Part shown: piece after piece, positions 35,014 to 43,576 of the stretch | Layout: each line of letters starts with the position of its first letter | How positions within the stretch are numbered: position 1 is the stretch's first letter | DNA from: an uncultured Marinicella sp. | Lineage (GTDB): Bacteria > Pseudomonadota > Gammaproteobacteria > Xanthomonadales > Marinicellaceae | DNA: 64,000 nt | Assembly (NCBI GenBank): GCA_947502925.1 | Contig: CANNBS010000001.1 | Location: 682,001 to 746,000, forward strand | Reading direction: 5' to 3' | Notes under the pieces: model-generated | Databases searched by the model: none | What the model saw: only the letters and a program-made list of their open reading frames with translations | Told to the model about the DNA's origin: nothing | Made by a program: the position numbers and the translations under genes

Positions 35014-35655
35014 ATGAATTTTGATAAAGCAAGACACAATATGGTGACCCAACAAGTGCGATCCTGGGAAGTTCTCAACAAAGACATTCTGAATGCCATG
35101 TTAAATGTCCAACGAGAAGAATTTGTTCCGGTTTCTCAGCGTAAACTGGCTTTTGCCGATATGCCCTTACCGATTGGTCATGATCAGTACATGATGAAAC
35201 CGGTGGTTGAGGGTCGTTTGTTGCAGTCGCTGGAACTAAAACCCGATCAGCGGGTTCTGGAAGTCGGTACCGGTAGCGGTTATTTAACCGCGCTGTTAGC
35301 GACATTAACGGACCATGTTCATACCATTGACATTCACCAGGATTTTGTTGATGCCACCCGTCAAAAACTATCGGATCAAGGGATTGAAGAAGTGACCCTG
35401 GAGCAGGCTGACTTTTTCGATTTTAAAGCACCGGTTAAATATGATCATGTTATTCTCACAGGCTCGTTAAAAAAATTGCCGGGATTTGTCTTTAACTGGC
35501 TTAAAGAAAACGGTCAGGTGTTCGTTATTATCGGAGAGGATCCGGTGATGGAGGCGCGCATTTATACCGCCCCGGACAAATACACCACCTATTTTGATAC
35601 CATGGTGGCGCCATTGATTCAGCCTCAAGACGACAATCAGCCTTTCAACCTCTAA
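35014..35655 (+). CDS. Pcm-like methyltransferase, probably not a true isoaspartate repair enzyme
   Basis: This 213-residue SAM-dependent protein of the protein-L-isoaspartate methyltransferase family has the SAM site 'VLEVGTGSGYLTALLA'. The active-site segment that reads QTIS-like in true PIMTs is 'HDQYMMKPVVEGR' here. It belongs to the group found directly before tolC in many Pseudomonas-like genomes, and here too it is 15 bases ahead of a tolC-like gene. The substrate is unknown. An adequate ribosome site (CGAGTAAG) precedes the ATG. Confidence 0.85.
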   Translation: MNFDKARHNMVTQQVRSWEVLNKDILNAMLNVQREEFVPVSQRKLAFADMPLPIGHDQYMMKPVVEGRLLQSLELKPDQRVLEVGTGSGYLTALLATLTDHVHTIDIHQDFVDATRQKLSDQGIEEVTLEQADFFDFKAPVKYDHVILTGSLKKLPGFVFNWLKENGQVFVIIGEDPVMEARIYTAPDKYTTYFDTMVAPLIQPQDDNQPFNL

Positions 35656-35670
35656 AATTTAATCCTTATT

Positions 35671-37023
35671 ATGATAAAAAAATTATCCCTTATTGGTTTG
35701 CTCATAGCCGGACAGGTCAATGCCGCCAGTTTACTGGACGTCCTGAATGAAGCCTTAGAACAAGACCCTCAACTGCGTGCTGCAGAATATAACTTAAAAG
35801 CCAGTCAGGAAACCAAAAAACAGGCGCGGGCTAATTTTTTGCCCCAGGTCAATGGCAGCTGGAATAAACAATGGGGTGAAACAGAATCTGAGCTGGATAT
35901 TATCGGCACAATTGATATTCCGGACACCGATCAATACGGTTGGCGTGTGTCCTTAAATCAATCGGTTTATGATCATGCCAATTACGTCCAAATGGACCAG
36001 GCGAAATTAGAAGGCTTGCGTGGGCGCGCTACTTATGATGTGGCCCGTCAGGACTTTTTAATTCGTGTGGCACAAAGCTATTTTAATGTGTTAACTAACA
36101 TTGATGTGGTTAAATTTGCCATCGCCGAAGAAAAAGCCATCGAACAACAGTTGCAACAAGCTGAACAACGCTATGAAGTGGGCTTATCGGCGGTTACCGA
36201 TGTTCATGAAGCCCGAGCGCAATATGACTCGGCCCGTGCCAATGTCATTAACGCCCGTAATGTGTTGGATGACAGCCGTGAGGCTTTATTTGAAATCACC
36301 CAAACCTATTATGAGGAACTGGCGGCTTTACCGGCTGATATTGAGGAATTACAACTACCGGAGAAAGACCTGGCTTTTTGGGAATCTCTGGCGTTGAACA
36401 ACAACCCCAATTTAGCGGTCGCTGAGATTGATGCAGAGCTGGCAGAAAAAAATATTAGCCTGCAAAGAAGCGGACACTTTCCCAGCGTTGATTTATCTGT
36501 TGCGCGTAGTAATAATGTGACTGGTAATGTGGCACTTCGTGATCCCCAAACCCAGGAAATATTTGCCACAGGCTCTCAGGAAACCGACAGCACCTCAGCC
36601 CAGTTAACTGTTACTGTACCCATTTTTTCCGGTTTCCGGGTCAGTTCCTTAACGGACGAAGCCCGTTTTCGTTATCAGGCTGCCATGGAGAACTTAGATC
36701 AGGTCACCTTCTCAACAGTACGTAATGTCCGCAACGCTTTGCGTAATGTGGAAGCCGGATGGCTTTCTGTTCAGGCCAGAGAGTTGGCCGTGGTGTCGGC
36801 TAAAAGTGCCGAAGAAGCCACTGCTGCCGGCTTTGAAGTGGGAACCCGTAATATTGTTGAAGTATTAAATTCACAGCGCAGTCTGTATCAGGCGCAGCGT
36901 GATTATTCCCGTGCCAAGCATGATTATTTAATGAATATCCTGAATTTAAAACGCGCCGCCGGCACCTTAACTCAGGATGATGTGTTGTTAATTAATCAGT
37001 TGCTAACTGCTGAACAAGCTTAA
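35671..37023 (+). CDS. tolC: TolC-family outer-membrane efflux channel
   Basis: This 450-residue protein has a signal peptide (about 1-18, 'GLLIAGQVNAAS') and two repeats of the OEP domain. Family stretches include 'AEQRYEVGLSAVTDVHEARAQ', with its repeat equivalent 'GFEVGTRNIVEVLNSQRSLY' near 385-405. It should form a trimeric outer-membrane duct used by tripartite pumps and type I secretion. The last 32 bases overlap the end of the convergent PilZ gene. Confidence 0.93.
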   Translation: MIKKLSLIGLLIAGQVNAASLLDVLNEALEQDPQLRAAEYNLKASQETKKQARANFLPQVNGSWNKQWGETESELDIIGTIDIPDTDQYGWRVSLNQSVYDHANYVQMDQAKLEGLRGRATYDVARQDFLIRVAQSYFNVLTNIDVVKFAIAEEKAIEQQLQQAEQRYEVGLSAVTDVHEARAQYDSARANVINARNVLDDSREALFEITQTYYEELAALPADIEELQLPEKDLAFWESLALNNNPNLAVAEIDAELAEKNISLQRSGHFPSVDLSVARSNNVTGNVALRDPQTQEIFATGSQETDSTSAQLTVTVPIFSGFRVSSLTDEARFRYQAAMENLDQVTFSTVRNVRNALRNVEAGWLSVQARELAVVSAKSAEEATAAGFEVGTRNIVEVLNSQRSLYQAQRDYSRAKHDYLMNILNLKRAAGTLTQDDVLLINQLLTAEQA

Positions 37024-37324
37024 CTAATAATTGGGTATCGGTTTCACTGATATCAATAATTTGAAATCCGGCAAAAGTCAGACCACTGTCCTGGTGGTCT
37101 GACCAGATGCATTCAGCCCCCATCTCAATCGTTTTTGGTGCCAATTCTTTTAATTTCACAGATAATTGTAAAATCATGCCCGGTTTAACCACTTCTCGCG
37201 TGGACAATAAAAATCCATTTTCAGAAATATCCACAACCCGTCCAATGACGACATCTGTCATCACATTAGACACCTGAGAACCGGTGCCTGGATGAACACG
37301 AATATGGGCTCTTTTTTCTACCAT
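36992..37324 (-). CDS. PilZ-domain protein
   Basis: This 110-residue single PilZ domain has the c-di-GMP motif in two parts: 'KRAHIRV' (RxxxR, Arg5 and Arg9) and 'DISENGFLL' (D/NxSxxG). It is likely a cytoplasmic c-di-GMP effector. It lies 14 bases after the DUF1631 gene on the same strand, and its 3' end overlaps tolC by 32 bases, so both transcripts share antisense sequence there. Confidence 0.88.
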   Translation of the reverse strand: MVEKRAHIRVHPGTGSQVSNVMTDVVIGRVVDISENGFLLSTREVVKPGMILQLSVKLKELAPKTIEMGAECIWSDHQDSGLTFAGFQIIDISETDTQLLVKLVQQLATD

Positions 37325-37338
37325 TACATACCTCGAAA

Positions 37339-39582
37339 TTAAGCGGCCATTTTTTTAAGCCGATTCATAATACGACCCAAGGCTTTTTTAATATAGCCGC
37401 CTGAATCCAGTTCCACTTGAACAATATTTTTGCGACTCATGTCAATCGCCATTCGTGCCAGACCCATTTTATGCGGATGACGACCCGCCAAATCAACCAG
37501 CAACACCCGTTCACTTAAGGTGCTGACCCAAGACAGTTTTCGTCGAATGACATCGCCGCTTTGGCCGGCTTTAAAATCAAACAAGCTGCCATAAGGAACC
37601 TGAATAATATGATCAACCAATTTCTTCTCACGATCATTGAGCGATCTGATTTCTTCAATTTTCTTAACCGATTCAGCTTCTTTTTTCTGTTCTTTGGATG
37701 CCTTGTCAATCGACAGAACTTTGTTCAGTTTCGGTGGTGTTTTTTGTTCCTGTTTTTGATTGGCTTCTTGCCACTTGAAACAAGCATGGAGATTGTCTTT
37801 GGTGGTCATGCGGTCACGTTTGGAAAAGCCCAGTTCATCCATGGTCTCATCCAAATGGCGCATGGCGGCTAATTTCTGTGCACCTGAGAGTTGTTTAAAT
37901 TTCTCCCGGTTTCCAATTTGCGACAACACTTTGGCGGTATTTATATTGGCTTTCCATTGTTCGGAATCCTCGCCTTCCCTGAGCATGGTTAACGTCAAGG
38001 CATCCTTGCTGACATGCTTCACCACATCACGCACAAATTTAACTTCGCAGTCTTTCAGAATTTTATCCAGTTTTTCGTTGACCTTATCCTTGGTCAGCTG
38101 CATTTTTTCTTTGCCCTGTGCGGCACTGACCCATTTTTGTTCTGCTTTAGTCGCCCGATTTTCAGTGACTTCCAGAAAGTCGGACAAATCCCTTAAAGCT
38201 TTAACAAACCCCTCGCGACTGCCATCAAAATCCTTGGCCGCATGATCACTGAACTGATGAACCTGTTTAATCACATCTGTGCCATACCAGCGTTGTGAGG
38301 TTTGCAGTAACAATTCCATAAACTGGCGTGCCGGATGTTCCTGATCGGAAAAGAAGGATTCATCTTTAACCGCGGTTTTAATCAAGGGCACATTAATGGC
38401 ATTTAAAGAAGACCGAATGTCCTTATCAATGCGATTATCTTCATGAATTTCATCGTAAATCATGCCCATCAAATCGATGGTTTTGTGCTGCTTCTCAGAG
38501 AGCTCAGGGTAGTAATTACCGGTGTTGTTGCGCACCCGTTCGGTTAGCAGGCGTTTTAAATCACTCAAATTACGGGAATTGGCTGAAATACCGGCATCCT
38601 GTTCAATCTGGTTTAATGCCTCATCAAAATCGCTGCCTGAAACTACATGTTGAGGCGGTGATGATTGATCACTGCTTGATTGATTGAGACTTGGACCGCC
38701 GGATTGGGGTTTGTCAGTGTCATAGTCAGGTCGATAATCATGGCCCTGCGATTGTCCCTGCTGTTTCGCCAATAGTTTAAAGATGGAATTAACCAGTTGT
38801 TGCTCTTCTGCATGAGATCCGGCTTGTTTTGTTGGCGACACTTGTTGTGTGCTTGCTTTTTGTTTGTCCTTCTTTATATTGGCACTGCCTTTGGCCGGTT
38901 TTTTATCATCCTTTTGCGTGGGTTTTGATTCTTTTTCAGGTGGTTTTCGGGCTTGAGACGCTTTTACTTCGGGTTGTAAATTAGGCAATATACCGGCAGC
39001 AATTAAGCGCTCATTGAGCTGATGGTAAACTTCACTGATGGAACCATGTAATGACTTCTGTAATGCTTCTATCAGCTTTGTTTTGACTGTTTCGCTCCAG
39101 TTCATCGGCTTCAGGGCGTGACTCATTAACCACACAATGGCCGCCGGTGAAAAGGGCATATTTGTTTTATCAATGCGCTCATCGCCAAACACCACATTCA
39201 TGCGTTTTTCCAACAGGTATAATTCGGTGTGGCCGGCAATTTCAAGGGTTGAATCCAGTTGCGTTAAGGATAAGCTTATTGACAACTCTTCGTCTTCGAC
39301 TAAAGCCAAGGACATTTTTTTATCCGACTTATTGACTTCAGCAGAAATAAAATCAGGCATTTGCTTGGTTTGCTCACGCACTTCCTGACGCAAGCGTTTT
39401 TCCTGCTCTTTTAAATCACGGTATTGATTAAAAAACACATGTTCTTTTTGGTTGCTGTCGGCATTTTGTGCCAGTTGAAACAGCTTATTCAATGTCAACT
39501 TAATGGCCTCTGACAGGCTCTGTTGCAATTGCTTGTCAAAAATAACAATTAGTTCTTTCAGTAATTGATTTCGATTCATCAT
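37339..39582 (-). CDS. DUF1631 family protein
   Basis: This 747-residue, highly charged soluble protein has no signal peptide or membrane helix. A conserved N-terminal part (about 1-200) and long C-terminal part (about 315-747) are split by a low-complexity Lys/Gln/Ser linker (about 205-315). The overall pattern, including 'ARQFMELLLQTSQRWYG' and the C-terminal 'LVDLAGRHPHKMGLARMA', fits DUF1631, whose function is unknown. Pairing with a PilZ gene points to c-di-GMP-linked behaviour. The C-terminal 100 residues look PilZ-like in strand pattern, which I cannot verify. Confidence 0.83.
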   Translation of the reverse strand: MMNRNQLLKELIVIFDKQLQQSLSEAIKLTLNKLFQLAQNADSNQKEHVFFNQYRDLKEQEKRLRQEVREQTKQMPDFISAEVNKSDKKMSLALVEDEELSISLSLTQLDSTLEIAGHTELYLLEKRMNVVFGDERIDKTNMPFSPAAIVWLMSHALKPMNWSETVKTKLIEALQKSLHGSISEVYHQLNERLIAAGILPNLQPEVKASQARKPPEKESKPTQKDDKKPAKGSANIKKDKQKASTQQVSPTKQAGSHAEEQQLVNSIFKLLAKQQGQSQGHDYRPDYDTDKPQSGGPSLNQSSSDQSSPPQHVVSGSDFDEALNQIEQDAGISANSRNLSDLKRLLTERVRNNTGNYYPELSEKQHKTIDLMGMIYDEIHEDNRIDKDIRSSLNAINVPLIKTAVKDESFFSDQEHPARQFMELLLQTSQRWYGTDVIKQVHQFSDHAAKDFDGSREGFVKALRDLSDFLEVTENRATKAEQKWVSAAQGKEKMQLTKDKVNEKLDKILKDCEVKFVRDVVKHVSKDALTLTMLREGEDSEQWKANINTAKVLSQIGNREKFKQLSGAQKLAAMRHLDETMDELGFSKRDRMTTKDNLHACFKWQEANQKQEQKTPPKLNKVLSIDKASKEQKKEAESVKKIEEIRSLNDREKKLVDHIIQVPYGSLFDFKAGQSGDVIRRKLSWVSTLSERVLLVDLAGRHPHKMGLARMAIDMSRKNIVQVELDSGGYIKKALGRIMNRLKKMAA

Positions 39583-39708
39583 ATCCCGATTCTCAAGTCA
39601 CACACCCGCAGACGAACATACCTCAATTTCGCCGTCTGTATCAAAACAAAATACTAAAAGGTCTCCATGAATGCAAGTATTTTTGTTTGTCCATCAAACC
39701 ACTGTGCA

Positions 39709-39742
39709 TAAAAAAGCCGCTGTCTTAAGAAAAACAGCGGCT
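39709..39742 (-). terminator. Terminator of the gap gene
   Basis: A 9-bp stem AGCCGCTGT (39715-39723) with ACAGCGGCT (39734-39742), followed on the minus strand by six T residues. It lies 24 bases past the gap stop. Confidence 0.85.
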
Positions 39743-39765
39743 AATAGATTTACAAATGGGTTATG

Positions 39766-41238
39766 TTATTTTGTTGGATAGGTTGGCCATTTAACCCCTG
39801 AAAACTGTTCCAGGCAGCGCACCACCTGACAACTGTAGCCAAATTCATTGTCATACCAGCAGTATAAAATCACATTATTGCCCTCGACAATGGTGGCCAC
39901 TGAATCAATGACACAAGCCTGACGTGAACCGACAAAGTCAGTGGAGACCGCTTCTGTGGAGATGGTATAGCCGATTTGTTGCTGGAGCTTTGAGTGCAAT
40001 GACTTATAACGTAAAAACTCATTGAGCTCTTCTAAGGTCACTTCTTCATTGAGTTGAATATTCAGCATCGCCATCGATACATTCGGCGTCGGTACCCGAA
40101 TGGCATTGCCCGTCAGTTTTCCTGATAATTCCGGCAACACACGCGCCACTGCTTTGGCAGCACCGGTGGAAGTCAGTACCATGTTTAATGCAGCGCTGCG
40201 ACCCCGTCGATCCTTTTTATGATAGTTGTCAATCAGATTCTGATCATTGGTGTAGGCATGCACGGTTTCAATATGACCATGATTAATGCCATATTTATCG
40301 TTCAGACATTTTAACACCGGTACAATGGCATTGGTGGTACAGGACGCGGCACAAATCACTTCTTTGTCCGGGGTGATCTGATCATGGTTGATACCGTAAA
40401 CAATGTTCGGAATATCACCTTGAGCGGGTGCCGTTAACAGCACTTTTGCGGCACCGGGCCGTAAATGGCCGCGCAGGCCTTCTTCATCTTTCCAGACGCC
40501 GGTGTTATCCACAATCATGGCATCGTTGATTCCGTATTCAGTGTAATCGATGTCCTGGGGTGAATTGGCATAAATAATTTGCACTTCATTGCCGTTAATG
40601 ACCAGTTTATTCTGATCATGTAAAACCCGAATGGTGCCGTGGAATTTACCGTGTACAGAGTCTTTTCTTAACAAAGCCGCTCGTTTCTCCAGGTCGTTTT
40701 TCTGCCCGGTGTTACGCACCACAATGGCCCGTAAAACCAAGACATCTCCGCCACCGGTTTTATCAATCAACAAACGCGCCACCAGGCGACCAATGCGACC
40801 AAAACCATACAGCACCACATCCTGTGGTTTCTCTAAGGGCTTTTTATCCGAGCCGATTAAATGTGCCAGCTCTTCTTTAACATAAGTATCCACATCAGAC
40901 TGCTCAATGTCATCATAGCTGTTGGTTTTAAAGTAGCGGTACACCATTTTACCCACATCAATGTGCGCAGGCCCTAAAGGCAAGGCCGCAATGGCTTTAA
41001 TAAAAGGGTAGGTTTCGTATTCACTCAGCTCATTGCCCTCAACCTGACGCACAAAGCGATGCGCTTTCATCAGGTCAGTCACTGACTGGTTAATCATACT
41101 TTTACCGTACATATAAAGGGACACATTACGGCGACGGTATAACCGCCCGATCAGGGGAATCATGCCCTCGGCCAGGGCTTCTCGTTCTTTCCAGTCAGCA
41201 AAAAATTCAGTGGGCAGGGGTCTGTTGTCTTCACTCAT
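39766..41238 (-). CDS. gap: Glyceraldehyde-3-phosphate dehydrogenase, long form
   Basis: This 490-residue protein has an N-terminal extension of about 140 residues before the Rossmann motif 'YGFGRIGRLVARLL'. The catalytic site 'CAASCTTNAIVPVLK' and the His-containing 'GHIETVHAYTNDQN' are present, as is 'WYDNEFGYSCQVVR' at the end. Typical GapA has about 335 residues; a long form of around 480 residues occurs in Vibrio and Shewanella relatives. It interconverts glyceraldehyde-3-phosphate and 1,3-bisphosphoglycerate. The role of the extension is unknown. Confidence 0.92.
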   Translation of the reverse strand: MSEDNRPLPTEFFADWKEREALAEGMIPLIGRLYRRRNVSLYMYGKSMINQSVTDLMKAHRFVRQVEGNELSEYETYPFIKAIAALPLGPAHIDVGKMVYRYFKTNSYDDIEQSDVDTYVKEELAHLIGSDKKPLEKPQDVVLYGFGRIGRLVARLLIDKTGGGDVLVLRAIVVRNTGQKNDLEKRAALLRKDSVHGKFHGTIRVLHDQNKLVINGNEVQIIYANSPQDIDYTEYGINDAMIVDNTGVWKDEEGLRGHLRPGAAKVLLTAPAQGDIPNIVYGINHDQITPDKEVICAASCTTNAIVPVLKCLNDKYGINHGHIETVHAYTNDQNLIDNYHKKDRRGRSAALNMVLTSTGAAKAVARVLPELSGKLTGNAIRVPTPNVSMAMLNIQLNEEVTLEELNEFLRYKSLHSKLQQQIGYTISTEAVSTDFVGSRQACVIDSVATIVEGNNVILYCWYDNEFGYSCQVVRCLEQFSGVKWPTYPTK

Positions 41239-41325
41239 GGCAGGATGCCTCAGATTTTAGATGTTAAAAATACCCCATTGGCATTATGGCTTCAGGGGGT
41301 GATTAAATCGGCGCATATTCTACCA

Positions 41326-41877
41326 TCAAAAGCCCCTATCAACCAGATTACTCCGGCTTTTCAGGTTTTTATAGCCTAATCCGGCCAAAAAGCCTTCTAC
41401 CCAGGTCACCCAGGGATCCTGATTACTAACCACTTTTTCATTCACCGGTCTAAATGCTGTCCAATAGGGTGTACCGTCCTTTAAAAACAACAGGTATTGA
41501 CCGCCAAATTCATAATAATGTGAATTGCAGGCGCCCGGTCGCGTTCTCCTGCTGTCCAGATAGGGCACCTGACCGCGGTTATCTAAGTTTTTTGAAACTT
41601 CACGGCCCTTAATGCGTTTGTTCATGCCAATTCGGTAGGCCTCACCACCTTTTATCTTTTGATCGATTTCAAACAAAGCATAATCCTCACCATCCGACTG
41701 CCCAAAACCAATCACTGTGGCAATAACAATGGCCTCACTTTGCACAATCATGTCTTCAGTCGTCAAATCCTCAACAGGAGAGCAAGCCATGACATCGCCG
41801 GACATTAAAAAACCAAGAAACCAACCATACGTTCTTAAACCTGCTAACCAGCAATTGTTAATGGGGTACAAAAACAT
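41326..41877 (-). CDS. Small secreted protein, unknown function
   Basis: With ATG 41877 the protein has 183 residues. The hydrophobic stretch 'YGWFLGFLMSGDVMACSP' suggests a signal peptide ending just before a Cys. The mature part ('AIVIATVIGF...YRIGMNKRIKG...ACNSHYYEFGGQYLLFL') resembles small exported proteins with an OB-type, TIMP-like fold (ACSP N-terminus, internal 'GACNSHYYEFG'). That resemblance is by pattern only. The start overlaps the end of the next upstream gene by 20 bases. Confidence 0.6.
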   Translation of the reverse strand: MFLYPINNCWLAGLRTYGWFLGFLMSGDVMACSPVEDLTTEDMIVQSEAIVIATVIGFGQSDGEDYALFEIDQKIKGGEAYRIGMNKRIKGREVSKNLDNRGQVPYLDSRRTRPGACNSHYYEFGGQYLLFLKDGTPYWTAFRPVNEKVVSNQDPWVTWVEGFLAGLGYKNLKSRSNLVDRGF

Positions 41878-42367
41878 ATTCTCTAAAATTAAGAATCGGA
41901 TTGTTATTGGCATCACAATTGAGACTGACGCCTTTTTCCAACATCACATTTTTTTGTTGAATAATTTGCCCATTTTTAATCAATGTCTTTGATTGACACC
42001 GGTATGTAGTACTGGCGGATTCACTATTAGTTGCTTTATGAACGACAAGTTCATCAGTAAAAACCATTTGATGAACCAATTTATCTATATGTTCAACCGC
42101 TTCATGACCGGTAACATTTAACCCTTGACTGCTCTCAAAGCGAACATTATTTCTATGATGCATGCGTTGTGATTGATCAGCAAAACGAAACCAATAAGTG
42201 ACTCCAGAGAAGACCTGACCTTTTTTGTTATCAATGATGACTTCGGGGTTCCCTGTTAAAACCATCTCCTGGCCACCACTCAATAACATTTGATCAGAAA
42301 TTTCGACTTGATTTTTAGACCATGCAACATCACAAAAAAGAATAAAAACCAATAAAACAATTCTCAT
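41858..42367 (-). CDS. Secreted protein of unknown function
   Basis: This 169-residue protein has a signal peptide (about 1-17, 'LVFILFCDVAWS'). The mature part is mostly beta-strand-like, with two Cys ('TYRCQSK', 'SLNCDAN') that may form a disulfide. No family is recognised. It overlaps the following gene by 20 bases, so the two are probably one transcription unit. The IS982 element begins about 60 bases upstream and may have displaced its promoter. Confidence 0.65.
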   Translation of the reverse strand: MRIVLLVFILFCDVAWSKNQVEISDQMLLSGGQEMVLTGNPEVIIDNKKGQVFSGVTYWFRFADQSQRMHHRNNVRFESSQGLNVTGHEAVEHIDKLVHQMVFTDELVVHKATNSESASTTYRCQSKTLIKNGQIIQQKNVMLEKGVSLNCDANNNPILNFREYVFVPH

Positions 42368-42466
42368 ATCCTTAACTCTCTACATATAGAATTAATTTTC
42401 TAAAAAGTTTTTACTAAATATTAGCATAAACCCGTGGTGCATTTAGAAAATAGTTGAAAAACAAGA

Positions 42467-42537
42467 AGTTACTCATAGCAAAATGCGGTATATTAATAAG
42501 TCTCAAAACTTTAAAATTACCAATACTATGAGTAACT
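42467..42537 (+). promoter_or_regulatory. Inverted repeat covering the internal start of the IS982 transposase
   Basis: AGTTACTCATAG (42467-42478) is exactly complementary to CTATGAGTAACT (42526-42537), which contains the ATG at 42528. A read-through transcript would fold and mask the start, whereas a transcript starting inside the repeat would not. Several IS elements protect themselves from outside promoters in this way. Confidence 0.5.
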
Positions 42538-43403
42538 TAGAATCCAGTTATATCAAAATTCTATCTGTTTTACAGCTATTAAATCCAAAATCTAACTTTC
42601 TGAATCAAATCAGGACACCAAAACTATCAGACATTGAGGTGATAGCGCTGATATTGACTGCGGAATATCTGAATATCGATTCTGAAAGGGAGCTGTTTCG
42701 GCGTTTACCAAAACGATTAAGCGAGTGCATTGAGCGGTCAGTTTATCACCGTAGAAAGAAACGATTATTCTTTTACATTGAATCACTTAGGGAACAAATG
42801 GCAGAGCAAATGACCCAGGGAGAAAACCACTATATCATCGATTCTATGCCCCTTGAAGTTTGCAAAATGAGTCGCTCAAACAGGTCAACTATTTGTAGTG
42901 AAGATATCAAAACATCTCCCAACCACGGTTATTGTGCCTCACAGCAAATGCACTTTTATGGTTACAAATTACATGCGGTCTGTTCTTCAGCAGGCGTCTT
43001 CAAACACTTTGATTTAACCCCTGCATCGGTACATGACATCCACTATTTGAATGATCTTAAACATTTGATGAGTGATTGCGAACTAAATGGTGATAAGGGT
43101 TACTTGAGTCACGATGTACAAATCGATTTGTTTGAATCATGCAATATCAAGTTACATGTGCCTATGAGAAAAAACCAAAACAATTACAAGGAGTTACCTT
43201 GGATTATGCGGAAAACCAGAAAGCGTATTGAAACCTTATTTTCTCAGCTTTGTGATCAATTTATGATTCGCAGAAACTATGCAAAATCATTCAAAGGCTT
43301 TGCCACCAGAGTTCTTGCAAAGCTCACTGCACTAACCACAATTCAGTGGATTAACTACCTCGAAAACAGAAATATTAACAACCTAAAAATCAAAATTGCC
43401 TAA
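42483..43403 (+). CDS. IS982-family DDE transposase
   Basis: This 306-residue protein has the DDE features 'YIIDSMPLEVCK' (first Asp), 'GDKGYLSHDVQ' (second Asp) and 'RKRIETLFSQLCDQF' (Glu). The ATG at 42528 (291 residues) is a plausible alternative start and gives the usual family length. A 12-bp inverted repeat (42467-42478 with 42526-42537) would hide that ATG in a hairpin when transcription enters from outside. The frame is intact from end to end, so the element may be active. Confidence 0.92.
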   Translation: MRYINKSQNFKITNTMSNLESSYIKILSVLQLLNPKSNFLNQIRTPKLSDIEVIALILTAEYLNIDSERELFRRLPKRLSECIERSVYHRRKKRLFFYIESLREQMAEQMTQGENHYIIDSMPLEVCKMSRSNRSTICSEDIKTSPNHGYCASQQMHFYGYKLHAVCSSAGVFKHFDLTPASVHDIHYLNDLKHLMSDCELNGDKGYLSHDVQIDLFESCNIKLHVPMRKNQNNYKELPWIMRKTRKRIETLFSQLCDQFMIRRNYAKSFKGFATRVLAKLTALTTIQWINYLENRNINNLKIKIA

Positions 43404-43441
43404 ATGTACCACGGGTTAGCATAAACATAAAAATAAAATAA

Positions 43442-43470
43442 TTGCTTCCAACATAAAAACCCAGTAGAAT
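43442..43470 (+). promoter_or_regulatory. tRNA-Asp promoter
   Basis: TTGCTT (43442-43447), a 17-base spacer and TAGAAT (43465-43470) are followed by the GC-rich discriminator GCGCGG. An AT-rich UP-like stretch lies just upstream. A GC-rich discriminator is typical of stringently controlled stable-RNA promoters. The IS982 right end is only 25 bases upstream, so core elements are intact. Confidence 0.7.
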
Positions 43471-43484
43471 GCGCGGCTGACTGA

Positions 43485-43561
43485 GGAGTGGTAGTTCAGT
43501 TGGTTAGAATACCGGCCTGTCACGCCGGTGGTCGCGGGTTCGAGTCCCGTCCACTCCGCCA
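43485..43561 (+). tRNA. tRNA-Asp (GTC anticodon)
   Basis: A 77-nt cloverleaf with acceptor stem GGAGTGG/CCACTCC, anticodon loop CTGTCAC with GTC, TPsiC arm GGGTTCGAGTCCC, discriminator G and an encoded CCA. It closely follows E. coli tRNA-Asp. Confidence 0.98.
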
Positions 43562-43576
43562 GTTTTTCAATTTTCC

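Larger units (their letters stand above)
42430..43416 (+). mobile_element. Complete IS982-family insertion sequence
   Basis: This 987-bp element is bounded by 17-bp terminal inverted repeats (ACCCGTGGTGCATTTAG against its complement with one mismatch at the other end). It is flanked by an 8-bp target duplication TAGCATAA (42422-42429 and 43417-43424). The 10-base match TTAGCATAAA on both sides includes one ambiguous end base. Length, ACCC tips and duplication size fit IS982. It sits upstream of tRNA-Asp, on the side away from the gene. Confidence 0.93.
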
